Positions 1 to 6,760 of a stretch of 19,342 nucleotides of DNA are shown in pieces. Under the pieces are notes generated by a model that saw only the letters and a list, made by a program, of their open reading frames with translations, made no database searches and was not told the DNA's origin. The stretch's first letter is position 1, and every line of letters starts with the position of its first letter. The position numbers were made by a program, and so were the translations under genes. Source of the DNA: an uncultured Collinsella sp. (GTDB lineage Bacteria; Actinomycetota; Coriobacteriia; Coriobacteriales; Coriobacteriaceae); contig CAUFRY010000037.1 in assembly GCA_959028445.1 (NCBI GenBank), positions 1 to 19,342 of the forward strand. Reading direction: 5' to 3'.

Positions 1-1303
1 GGGTGGGCTCGGGTTCGACCGCATCTCCGGAGCTGATTACCACGCTGCGGGCGACCTCGTCGGAAGTTCTAATGTCCTGGATGACAGACGACCCGGGAAC
101 ACCGATGACGAGTCCGTTTCCCGTAGTTTCTCGCACAGTGCCGCCGGCGGGAGTCGTAACTACCGATCCGCCATCAATTGAGAGACAAGAGGCTGCATCA
201 CCTTGATTGACAGCGTAGATTGCCGCTGCATTACCCGACACCTCAACATTTGAATTAATGATGTCAATTCGAGGGATGGCGGACTGGGAGCCGGACTGGG
301 AATATATTCCGTAGCCATGTTTACGACTGTGGCCAGTTCCGTCACCGCATCGAACTGTAAGGCTCGAATTCTCGACGAGCACCCGCGACACGCCGTCCTG
401 CGCGCGCATCCAAACACCATCCAAAACCTCGACACTATCACTCGCCACGAGCGTAACATCCGCCCCGTTGGTAATACTCAAATATGTATCCTTACCCCCG
501 AACGAATACAGGGCGACCGACAACATGTTTGCATTACGCGCCGCCACATCTAATTTTGCGTTATCCACCGCGATGCAGCCTCCATGCTCGAAGGAGATGT
601 TTTCGGCATAGACTGCAACGGCATTGAGCCCCGCATTCGCCTCCGCCTCGACGTGGACGTCGGCGCCCTCGTTAATGGTTATGTTGCCTGCCCGCGTATG
701 AATGCCGATGGTATGAGGCACTTTGTTCGTTGCCGTCACGTTAACGTTGGCACCGCGGATGTCCACGTCGCCGCCGGCCTTACCGTCCCCCGAAACCGCT
801 ATCGTATCGGTCCCGGCCGTCGCGTTGAGAGTCACGTCGCCCGAGATGGCGAGGCTACCGCACTCGACCTTAACAGCGCTCCTGCTCTTCTGTGGTTCGG
901 CCGTCGCGTTGAGGGTTCCCTCCCCCGTGATGGCAAGGTTGCCGTCCTTGACCTCGATAGCGCTCTGCAAGGAATCGGCCGTTACGGTGTTGGTGCCCGT
1001 CACGCCGATATTGAGGTTGCCCTGAGCGCTGATACCGGCGCCGTTGTAGCCATTGAGCTTCATGTCGTCGGCGCCGTCCCAGAACCACGTTCCGGCCTCG
1101 TCGCCGGCGCCCTTGTTGTACTGCGTGCCGCCAACGTTGACCCATTTGGCGGCGAGCGCCACGCTGGGTAGCAGCAGCTGACCGACCATGAGCGCGCAAG
1201 CCCCCGCGCAGGCGAGCTTGGCGCCCACGCGACGCCACGTTCCGTGGGAGAGAGCGCACGCGCGGCCGTGGTCGATTGGGTTGTCATGGATTTGCTTTCG
1301 CAT
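1..1303 (-). CDS. Secreted repetitive beta-helix-like surface protein (carbohydrate-binding type), 3' end outside the window
   Basis: An open frame of 434 codons runs from the ATG at 1303 to the window edge without a stop, so the C-terminus is missing. AAGGAGG at 1309-1315 gives a strong ribosome site five bases before the ATG. Residues 1-52 look like a long signal peptide: a basic start, a hydrophobic stretch (about 30-51) and a likely cleavage site at VALA/AK. After it come repeated rungs of about 20-25 residues of the form LxIxGxxxLNxTA, for example LAITGEGTLNATA and LAISGDVTLNATA, rich in G, N, T, V and A. This resembles the Cthe_2159-type carbohydrate-binding beta-helix proteins (Pfam PF14262), a family assignment made from pattern only. 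The mature protein is probably exported; an anchor such as LPXTG would lie in the missing part. It diverges from the LuxR-type gene at 1342, which may control it. Confidence 0.8.
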   Translation of the reverse strand, partial: MRKQIHDNPIDHGRACALSHGTWRRVGAKLACAGACALMVGQLLLPSVALAAKWVNVGGTQYNKGAGDEAGTWFWDGADDMKLNGYNGAGISAQGNLNIGVTGTNTVTADSLQSAIEVKDGNLAITGEGTLNATAEPQKSRSAVKVECGSLAISGDVTLNATAGTDTIAVSGDGKAGGDVDIRGANVNVTATNKVPHTIGIHTRAGNITINEGADVHVEAEANAGLNAVAVYAENISFEHGGCIAVDNAKLDVAARNANMLSVALYSFGGKDTYLSITNGADVTLVASDSVEVLDGVWMRAQDGVSRVLVENSSLTVRCGDGTGHSRKHGYGIYSQSGSQSAIPRIDIINSNVEVSGNAAAIYAVNQGDAASCLSIDGGSVVTTPAGGTVRETTGNGLVIGVPGSSVIQDIRTSDEVARSVVISSGDAVEPEPT

Positions 1304-1333
1304 ATGAGCCTCCTTGTCGTAAGGGGTGCTTCT

Positions 1334-1348
1334 GTAACACCATGTTAC
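1334..1348. promoter_or_regulatory. Palindrome GTAACA-CCA-TGTTAC between divergent genes, candidate operator
   Basis: A perfect 6-3-6 inverted repeat lies in the very short divergent spacer, 31 bases upstream of the surface-protein start and overlapping the proposed start codon (1342) of the LuxR-type gene. Its size and symmetry suit a dimeric helix-turn-helix regulator. That the neighbouring LuxR protein binds it is inference. The half-site TCTGTAACA recurs in the hairpin at 2368-2426 beyond the regulator gene. Confidence 0.4.
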
Positions 1349-2295
1349 GGGAAGATATCCGGATCCCGGGGCACAAATTCTCATGTGGCGCACCTGCCAG
1401 CGCAAAAGGCAACGAGCATGCGATTGCCAAGCGCCCCCCCGAAAGGCCTGCCATCAATCCCTTTGTTGAGCCCTCTCATGCCCTCGCCAAACAGGCATGC
1501 TGGAGCATCGCACTCGTCATGATTCTTGCCTGCTTGTTCTCGACCCTCGACAACGTTGTCACGCTCTCCAACGCCCACGGCACCATTGCCGTACAAACAT
1601 GGCCGCGCCTCTTTTTGGCGGCGAGCGGCCTTGCCGCCGGCATTATCTTTGATCTTGCCGAGCGCCGATACATGGGACTTGTCATGCTCGGCATTGCCGT
1701 GCTCTCGACCATTTCCATTCTGGCCGTGGAAGCCGGCGCCGATCCTAACCTGGGCCTTGTCGTTTTTTACCTGAGCTCGGGCTTTTTTGTCACGTTCTTT
1801 ACCGCCACCTTTACACAGCTGGCACCGCGCATGCATGCGCCCGCCCTCTGGGCCGGCATGGGACGCGCCGCCAACAATGCATGCGCATTCACCACATCGG
1901 GCATCTCGCTTGCTCTCGTGACCTCGGACAATGTTGCTCTCATCATGATCGGTGCGCTCGTTTTGCTCGTCGCCGCCTGCGCGGCATTCGTGGCAGCCGG
2001 CCTGTTCCGCCTACCCCAAACCGAGCAGGAACGCAAACATCAACAGCTTGCCGAGGAAGCGCTCGCATCACCGAGTATCGAAGAACAGCGCCAGGCCTTC
2101 ATCGCCAACCACGCTCTCACCCCGCGCGAAGTCAACGTGCTCATGGCCGTGACCCAGGATGAACGCCCGCTCAAGCAGGTTGCCGAGGAACTCGGTATCT
2201 CGATGCGCATGGTACAGCGCCACCTGAGCTCTATCTACCAAAAGACCAACACACAGACGCGCGCCGGTCTCGCCAAAGCCTTCCCCTCGGCCTAA
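1342..2295 (+). CDS. Membrane-anchored LuxR-family transcriptional regulator with six transmembrane helices
   Basis: This 317-residue protein has a polar N-terminus (1-50), six hydrophobic helices (about 52-74, 87-104, 110-130, 136-160, 168-193, 197-222), a linker and a C-terminal LuxR/GerE helix-turn-helix (258-313; LTPREVNVL, then VAEELGISMRMVQRHL and IYQKTNT). Coriobacteriia carry many LuxR regulators fused to twelve-helix MFS-like domains of roughly 450-550 residues. This one matches the C-terminal half of that layout, so it is either a natural short form or has lost its N-terminal half. ATG 1342 is chosen because the only earlier in-frame start is a TTG at 1276 inside the divergent gene; its ribosome site (AAGGGG at 1321) is distant, so the start is uncertain. 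It probably senses a membrane signal and regulates the divergent surface protein (inference). Confidence 0.75.
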   Translation: MLREDIRIPGHKFSCGAPASAKGNEHAIAKRPPERPAINPFVEPSHALAKQACWSIALVMILACLFSTLDNVVTLSNAHGTIAVQTWPRLFLAASGLAAGIIFDLAERRYMGLVMLGIAVLSTISILAVEAGADPNLGLVVFYLSSGFFVTFFTATFTQLAPRMHAPALWAGMGRAANNACAFTTSGISLALVTSDNVALIMIGALVLLVAACAAFVAAGLFRLPQTEQERKHQQLAEEALASPSIEEQRQAFIANHALTPREVNVLMAVTQDERPLKQVAEELGISMRMVQRHLSSIYQKTNTQTRAGLAKAFPSA

Positions 2296-2338
2296 AACAA
2301 AAACCACCACAAAGGCGCTGTCCCCTTTGCGGTGGTTT
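2290..2338. terminator. Hairpin terminator, copy 1 of a 50-bp direct repeat
   Basis: The stem is AAACCACC-a-CAAAGG (2301-2315) against CCTTTG-c-GGTGGTTT (2324-2338). Read on the minus strand it is followed by TTTTGTTTTAG, so it ends the AAA ATPase transcript. It can also act on the plus strand for the LuxR-type gene, whose TAA stop lies within the repeat. The loop carries a CTGTCCC core shared with the palindromic elements of the window. The first 26 bases recur exactly at 3734-3759. Confidence 0.8.
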
Positions 2339-2367
2339 GAGCGGAGCAGAAGGCCACTCTGCCAGTT

Positions 2368-2426
2368 TGTCTCAGTCTGTAACAGATAGGCCCCTAAAAG
2401 CAGGCTTATTGTTACAGATCGAGACA
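2368..2426. repeat. Long imperfect inverted repeat (17-bp arms)
   Basis: Arms 2368-2384 (TGTCTCAGTCTGTAACA) and 2410-2426 pair with two mismatches. A second stem inside pairs ATAGGCC (2386-2392) with GGCTTAT (2403-2409). It lies downstream of the AAA ATPase stop codon. No T-run follows on either strand, so it looks like a mobile palindromic (REP or MITE-like) element rather than a standard terminator. The rest of 2339-2465 shows no gene. Confidence 0.7.
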
Positions 2427-2465
2427 GTAAAGGGACACGAAGCGATCCTTCGCAGCAACGACCCT

Positions 2466-3581
2466 CTAGTAAAGCGATGCGACATATCGGCCGAAGCCTG
2501 GCAATGCAAACTCAAAACGTCCTTGTAGAGGCTCTTCAATTACCCCAGCCTCTACCAGACGCTTTTTATACGTTGAAATCGAACCGGAACTCTTCTTAAG
2601 CCTCGCTGCCAGCTCTTGCCTGGTCGTCGTCCCAACCGGATTCATTGCACGAAGAAATTCAAGGTCCCCTCGTGAAAGTTCCGCCGCTGTTGAAGCGAAA
2701 ACTCGCGATTCCAGCTCCTCTTGCGCAAGTTTCGCGCCTCGTTCGACATCCTCAATAGAAACCTCGGAGGCTTGGCGCGAAGCATTCCATGCCCGATACC
2801 CCACCAACTGGAACATAAACGGAAAGCCATCGATCGCTTTGACAGCGAGGTCGATTGCCTCATCAGAAATCGTCTTGCCGCCGTCCTCAATCGTTAGTCG
2901 AAACGCTTCTTTTACCTCAGTCGGTGAAATTGATCCCAGTGAATGTTGAGCCGCACGACGAAGAAACGATGTCGATTTCCCCGTCAGCAGCGCCAGCACG
3001 CGAAACGGCAGTCCCGCCATAAGCAAAGCTACCTTTTTATTCTCGCTTACAAAGTGCTGGTAGGTAGTAACAAGCTCTGTCATTTGCGCAAACGATGCAT
3101 CCACTTCGTCAACGGCGATAAGCACTCCAGTGTCAGTCGCTTCAAGCTGAGCAAACAAAGCGTTCATCTTAGTACGCCAGTTAGCGCCCTCAAATTCAAT
3201 ATCGATGTTTTCCCAGCTCATGCTTCCTACGGGGGCAATGCCGACACTGTTCACACGCCTAGAAGCGGGCTTTTCGATCAGATGGGCGGCTGATTCGTTG
3301 AGGCGCTGCAAAATGTCTTCGAGCATCCCCTCCGAGGCCGTCACATTCGCTGTAATCCAGCCCTCTTGCTGGGCGCGATACGACAGATATGCCAAAAGCG
3401 CCGTTTTACCTGTACCACGCGCACCATAGAAAACCGAGCAAAGATTGGGATCGGAATCGTCATTTTCAAACGCCAGCACCATATCATCGATGATTTGCTC
3501 ACGGCCGGCCATATACGCCGGTACACGTCCGAACATCGGAGTGAATGGATTTGCCTGCCTGTACGCCGTCGGTGCCGCCAT
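2466..3581 (-). CDS. AAA/STAND-like ATPase with C-terminal winged helix
   Basis: A 371-residue protein. Walker A is GARGTGKT (53-60), preceded by a GREQIIDDM segment typical of Orc1/Cdc6-like and archaeal-type AAA ATPases. Walker B with a following acidic residue is VLIAVDEVD (153-161). The C-terminal 65 residues (RGDLEFLRAM onwards) form a helix-turn-helix of winged type with TRQELAARL and GSISTYKKRLVEAG. No membrane segment is seen. The ATG at 3581 is chosen for its GGGAGG (3586-3591); an upstream in-frame ATG (3701) would add 40 residues translated out of a tandem repeat and is unlikely. The gene is visibly poorer in G+C than its neighbours and lies alone between two copies of one terminator, suggesting acquisition as a unit. 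Such ATPases occur in regulators and mobile-element or defence contexts; the role here is unknown. Confidence 0.8.
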   Translation of the reverse strand: MAAPTAYRQANPFTPMFGRVPAYMAGREQIIDDMVLAFENDDSDPNLCSVFYGARGTGKTALLAYLSYRAQQEGWITANVTASEGMLEDILQRLNESAAHLIEKPASRRVNSVGIAPVGSMSWENIDIEFEGANWRTKMNALFAQLEATDTGVLIAVDEVDASFAQMTELVTTYQHFVSENKKVALLMAGLPFRVLALLTGKSTSFLRRAAQHSLGSISPTEVKEAFRLTIEDGGKTISDEAIDLAVKAIDGFPFMFQLVGYRAWNASRQASEVSIEDVERGAKLAQEELESRVFASTAAELSRGDLEFLRAMNPVGTTTRQELAARLKKSSGSISTYKKRLVEAGVIEEPLQGRFEFALPGFGRYVASLY

Positions 3582-3609
3582 AAAGCCTCCCTTGAACTCA
3601 TACAACTTA

Positions 3610-3615
3610 ATTATG
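3610..3615 (-). promoter_or_regulatory. Candidate -10 box of the AAA ATPase gene
   Basis: CATAAT on the minus strand lies 28 bases before the ATG at 3581. No good -35 box is seen at the matching distance; that position falls at the start-proximal edge of the 19-bp tandem repeat, so the repeat may overlap the promoter. Confidence 0.35.
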
Positions 3616-3635
3616 CCCCTACAATCTTTAATTAC

Positions 3636-3700
3636 TTTGAGTATCTTTGAGTTATTTGAGCATCCTTGAGTTCTTTGAGCATCCTTGAGTTCTTTGAGCA
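3636..3700. repeat. Tandem 19-bp direct repeat, 3.4 copies, upstream of the AAA ATPase
   Basis: Units begin at 3636, 3655, 3674 and 3693 (partial). Units 2 and 3 are identical (TTTGAGCATCCTTGAGTTC), and unit 1 differs at three positions. Each unit itself contains two TTGAG half-units about 9-10 bases apart, so TTGAG recurs seven times in 65 bases. No spacers separate the units, so this is not CRISPR. The position just upstream of the candidate promoter suggests an iteron-like operator. Confidence 0.85.
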
Positions 3701-3733
3701 ATCGGCCCCCGGCAGAACCAGTTGACTTTCTCC

Positions 3734-3784
3734 GCCTAAAACAAAAACCACCACAAAGGTGCCTGTCCCCTTCGTGGTGGTTTT
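3734..3784 (-). terminator. Hairpin terminator of the ABC importer/kinase operon, copy 2 of a 50-bp direct repeat
   Basis: The stem AAAACCACCAC (3744-3754) pairs with GTGGTGGTTTT (3774-3784), with AAGG/CCTT further in. On the minus strand the hairpin is followed by TTGTTTTAGG, a good intrinsic terminator just after the stop of the kinase-like gene at 3791. The sequence is nearly the same as at 2290-2338, including 26 identical bases and a CTGTCCCC loop. Confidence 0.85.
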
Positions 3785-3790
3785 GGTCGG

Positions 3791-4414
3791 TTAGCCTTCG
3801 AGCTGCGCCGCCTTGTAGCGGTAGGCAGCGGCGATAACGTCTCTGCAGCCCTCGCGGCCCAGCTTAGCGCGGTTGACAACGATATCCTTACCGCTCGTCA
3901 TCTTCCACTTTCCGGCGCTGTAGCGCTTATAGAACGCCTCGCGCGCCTTCTGCTGCTGTTTGACCAGCTTGGCGCCCTTCTTTTTGTTGAGGCCGCGCTT
4001 CTTGCGCACGATCTCGACGCGGTCCTCAAAGGGCGCAGTCACCAGCACGGCGATGTGATTGGGGTTGTTGCGCAGCAGATAATCGGACAGACGGCCTTCG
4101 ATAATGCAGCTCTCGGTCTCACCCAGATCCAAAATCACCTGGCTCATCTTTTGGAACAACTTGTCCGAGTACGAACGCGCATCGTAGCGGTCGGGCAGAA
4201 ACGCCATGTTCTCCACGGCCAGGCGCTCGTCGTAGGCGGCCATCTTGTCGAGCGACTCGCCCGCGCGCAGCGAAGCACGCACCAGCAGCTCGTTATCGTA
4301 CAGCGGAATCCCCAGCTCATCGGCGAGGATACGGCCAATCTCGTGGCCCTCGGCGCCAAAGTCGCGCGCGATGGTAATGACCACAGGACTCTTCTTATTC
4401 TCCAGATCGCTCAT
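3791..4414 (-). CDS. Cytidylate kinase-like family protein
   Basis: A 207-residue protein of the Cytidylate_kin2 type (Pfam PF13189). The diagnostic start is ITIARDFGAEGHEIGRILADELG (about residues 13-35), where GAEGHEIG (20-27) replaces a standard P-loop. LYDNELL follows, and basic stretches RKKRGLNKKKG in the C-terminal half fit the lid region. The true substrate of this family is mostly untested; CMP/dCMP phosphorylation is only inferred. The ATG at 4414 is supported by AAAGGA about seven bases upstream. It is the last gene of the minus-strand ABC importer cluster, separated from the second permease by a 29-bp palindrome that may reduce read-through. Confidence 0.85.
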   Translation of the reverse strand: MSDLENKKSPVVITIARDFGAEGHEIGRILADELGIPLYDNELLVRASLRAGESLDKMAAYDERLAVENMAFLPDRYDARSYSDKLFQKMSQVILDLGETESCIIEGRLSDYLLRNNPNHIAVLVTAPFEDRVEIVRKKRGLNKKKGAKLVKQQQKAREAFYKRYSAGKWKMTSGKDIVVNRAKLGREGCRDVIAAAYRYKAAQLEG

Positions 4415-4431
4415 CGCGATTCCTTTCTCTA

Positions 4432-4460
4432 TGTGACAAAGGGACAGTCCCTTTGTCACA
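4432..4460. repeat. Perfect 29-bp palindrome (REP-like, GGGACAGTCCC core)
   Basis: Arms of 14 bases (TGTGACAAAGGGAC and its complement) flank a single central A at 4446. It begins two bases after the stop codon of the second permease and ends just before the ribosome site of the kinase-like gene. It would form a very stable hairpin in the operon transcript. It is the cleanest member of the palindromic family seen in many spacers of the window. Confidence 0.9.
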
Positions 4461-4462
4461 TT

Positions 4463-5101
4463 CTACGCTGCCACAATACGACGTTGATACGCTCGGACCA
4501 GCAGCGAGATACCAAAGTTGAGCACAAAGTACATCGCAAACACCAGGCCGTAGAGCATAAGCACCTGCGACAGATCGATCGCGTGGGCCATCACGACGTT
4601 GGCCGTGTACATGAGCTCGGCCACGTTAATGCCCGAAAGATACGAGCTGTCCTTGATGACGGTCGTGCACTGGCTAAACAGCGCCGGAATGATCGTCTTA
4701 AACGTCTGGGGCAGAATGATGTAGCGCATGGTGGCAAAGAAGCCAAAACCCTGGCTCTGCGCTGCCTCAAACTGGCCGCGCGGAATCGAGTTGAGGCCTC
4801 CGCGCACAATCTCGGCCATAACAGCGCTGGTAAACAGCGTAAAGGCGATGGTCGAAATCACAATGTCCAAACCCTGCACCGTAAAGTAGATAAACAGGAT
4901 CCACAGCAGGTTTGGCGTGCAACGGAACAGCTCGATATAGGCGCTCACCAAAATACGGAATGGACGGGGCGCATAACTTTTAACGAGCGCCAGCACCGTG
5001 CCAAAGATGAGCGAGAAAAAGATCGACAGCGCCGAGATCTCGATCGTCTTAACAAAGCCGCCCCAAATGTAGAGCAGGTTGGTCGCGTTGAAGATTTCCA
5101 T
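4463..5101 (-). CDS. Polar amino-acid ABC transporter permease (second subunit)
   Basis: This 212-residue inner-membrane protein belongs to the HisM/GlnP-type permeases. Several hydrophobic helices are visible (about 12-40, 46-76, 79-98, 135-150, 180-203). The cytoplasmic EAA loop that docks on the ATPase is at 112-132: EAAQSQGFG, then MRYIILPQ. The motif LFRCTPNLLWILF is typical of amino-acid permeases. Its ATG lies three bases after the stop of the other permease, with GAGGAGG inside the end of that gene, so the two are probably translationally coupled. The pair should form the heterodimeric channel. The substrate cannot be read from sequence; glutamate/glutamine-like polar amino acids are most likely. 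Confidence 0.92.
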   Translation of the reverse strand: MEIFNATNLLYIWGGFVKTIEISALSIFFSLIFGTVLALVKSYAPRPFRILVSAYIELFRCTPNLLWILFIYFTVQGLDIVISTIAFTLFTSAVMAEIVRGGLNSIPRGQFEAAQSQGFGFFATMRYIILPQTFKTIIPALFSQCTTVIKDSSYLSGINVAELMYTANVVMAHAIDLSQVLMLYGLVFAMYFVLNFGISLLVRAYQRRIVAA

Positions 5102-5104
5102 GCG

Positions 5105-5851
5105 CTAGGCCTCCTCTACGTTGTCGAGCCCCAGCTCGGCCAGGCTCACACCGCGCGGACGCTCCTTGGAGCGGCGCTCGAGCCACTGCACCAGTATGGC
5201 GAGCGGAAAGCAGATGATGAAGTACATAAGGCAGCAGACGATGTATCCCTGCAGGTAACCGTACAGACTCACAAAGTTGTCGGAACGGTACATAAGGTCG
5301 CCGCCGGCCACAAGCGCCAGCACCGACGTATTCTTGACCAGGTTGAGCGCCTGGTTGCACAGCGGCGGCAGAATGATCTTGAATGTCTGGGGCAGTACGA
5401 TGTACCAGTACGCCTGCGCACGGGTGAAGCCCTGGCTCTGGGCCGCCTCCATCTGACCGCGCGGAACCGCCTCGATACCAGTGCGGATGACCTCCGAAAT
5501 GTAGGCCGCGTGATACAGACCCACGCCCAAGAAGCCCAGCACGAACGGCGCGATGCGCACCGGCTGGTCGGCACCGGTTATGGCCTGCAAAAACTGCGGA
5601 CCGGCCATGTACATAAAGAGCACCTGCACGGGCAACGGGGTGTTCTGGTAAAACTCCACGTACACGCGGCTTATGGCGCGCAGCACGCGCGAGCGAGTGG
5701 TAGAGAACACGCCCAGCAGCGTGCCCAGCACCAGCGACAACAGCAGGCCGGCAACGACCACTTGCAGCGTCACGCCAAAGCCCTCCCAGAAGGGCCCCAT
5801 ATTTTGAAATGTCGTCGACCAACGGTCGGCGTCAAATAATCCTTCGAGCAT
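5105..5851 (-). CDS. Polar amino-acid ABC transporter permease (first subunit)
   Basis: This 248-residue inner-membrane permease is paired with the one at 4463-5101. Helices are visible at about 22-50, 60-85, 101-120 and near the C-terminus. The EAA loop at 135-156 reads EAAQSQGFT, then WYIVLPQTF. FYQNTPLPVQVLFMY corresponds to the FRCTPNLLWILF segment of its partner. ATG 5851 is chosen because GGAAGGA precedes it at good spacing; a longer form from 5884 would add eleven residues with no ribosome site and run into the preceding gene. The gap to the substrate-binding protein gene is 25 bases, consistent with one operon. Confidence 0.92.
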   Translation of the reverse strand: MLEGLFDADRWSTTFQNMGPFWEGFGVTLQVVVAGLLLSLVLGTLLGVFSTTRSRVLRAISRVYVEFYQNTPLPVQVLFMYMAGPQFLQAITGADQPVRIAPFVLGFLGVGLYHAAYISEVIRTGIEAVPRGQMEAAQSQGFTRAQAYWYIVLPQTFKIILPPLCNQALNLVKNTSVLALVAGGDLMYRSDNFVSLYGYLQGYIVCCLMYFIICFPLAILVQWLERRSKERPRGVSLAELGLDNVEEA

Positions 5852-5876
5852 TTGATTCCTTCCTTGGACGATGCGC

Positions 5877-6752
5877 CTATACAAGACCCCAGGTCTTGAC
5901 CTCTTGGTCGAGCCAGCCGTCGGCCAGGCGATCGCAAATCACCTGATCGACCACGGCCGAAAGGTCGCAGCCCTTCTTGGTCGCCACGCCGTAGCCCTGC
6001 TCGCCAAACTTGACCTCGGGCTGCAGCAGCTCAACGGTCTCGTTCATGTAACCGGCCAGCGTGGAGCGGTCCATGGCAAAGACGTCGATATTGCCGGCGT
6101 CGAGCGAGCTCTTGATGATGGGATAGCCGCTAAAGGCCCTAAACTCTGGCTTGCAGCTAAAGCCGTTGTCCTTGATCATCTGCTCGATCAGGCCCTGCGT
6201 GGTAGCACCCTGGCTCACGCCGATGACCTTGCCGTCCAGATCCTCAATCGAGGTAAAGCCCGAACGCTTCTTGACCATGAGCCCCACGTAGTCGGTGCGG
6301 TACGGCGTCGAGAAATCCCAGCTCTTCTTGCGCTCGTCGGTGATGGTGTAGGTCGCCGCGACCACGTCAAGCTGGCCGTTATCGATCAGCGGGCCGCGCG
6401 TCTTGGGTGTTACGTCGTTAAACTCGACAAGCTCCTGGGCACGGGCCTCCTTGTAGCTCACGCCAAAGACGGCAGCGGCGATCTGGTAGCACAAATCGAC
6501 TTCCATGCCCTCAAAGCGACCCTTGGCGGTGTCGTAATAGCCGTAGCCGGGAACATCCTTCTTAACGCCGGCATTCAGATGTCCACGCGACTTGATGGCC
6601 GCAAGCTTAGAGCCCTTGTCGGAGCCCTCGCCGCTGGTGGAGTTGCCGCAACCGGTAAGCGCGGTCCCCGTCAGCGCAAGCATGCCGGCGCCCGCCAGCC
6701 GCAAAAAGTGACGGCGCGACACGGCCGCCCTCGTCATATCCGTCATGTCCAT
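5877..6752 (-). CDS. Amino-acid ABC transporter substrate-binding lipoprotein with Tat-like signal
   Basis: A protein of about 291 residues of the SBP_bac_3 family. The N-terminus has SRRHFLRLAG (12-21), a good match to the twin-arginine consensus, then a hydrophobic stretch and a lipobox LTGC with Cys35, followed by a Ser/Gly/Lys-rich linker. The two-lobed binding domain follows: GHLNAGVKKDVPGYGY, GMEVDLCYQIA, LDVVAATYTITDERKK, DFSTPYRTDYVGLMVKK, GVSQGATTQ and a C-terminal GWLDQEVKTWGLV. These are typical of glutamate/glutamine/aspartate binding proteins. The lipoprotein would hold the ligand outside the membrane for the two permeases. The start is uncertain: GTG 6755, ATG 6752 and ATG 6746 lie close together with no clear ribosome site, consistent with coupling to the upstream ATPase gene, whose stop is nine bases away. 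Confidence 0.92.
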   Translation of the reverse strand: MDMTDMTRAAVSRRHFLRLAGAGMLALTGTALTGCGNSTSGEGSDKGSKLAAIKSRGHLNAGVKKDVPGYGYYDTAKGRFEGMEVDLCYQIAAAVFGVSYKEARAQELVEFNDVTPKTRGPLIDNGQLDVVAATYTITDERKKSWDFSTPYRTDYVGLMVKKRSGFTSIEDLDGKVIGVSQGATTQGLIEQMIKDNGFSCKPEFRAFSGYPIIKSSLDAGNIDVFAMDRSTLAGYMNETVELLQPEVKFGEQGYGVATKKGCDLSAVVDQVICDRLADGWLDQEVKTWGLV

Positions 6753-6760
6753 CACCGCGC

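Noticed and set aside
1276..1341. TTG start for the LuxR-type regulator
   Set aside because: It lies inside the divergent gene's first codons and gives a Cys-rich, unlikely N-terminus.
3636..3700. Possible CRISPR array
   Set aside because: The 19-bp units are directly joined without spacers, and no cas gene is near.
3582..3701. Forty-residue N-terminal extension of the AAA ATPase
   Set aside because: It would be translated from the tandem repeat and lacks a ribosome site, while the ATG at 3581 has a good one and starts a normal domain.
4055..5839. A 594-codon open frame on the plus strand, opposite the two permeases
   Set aside because: Its product is rich in His, Arg and Gln with no domain or membrane pattern, and the minus strand holds clear permease and kinase genes. 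Long antisense frames are common in G+C-rich DNA.
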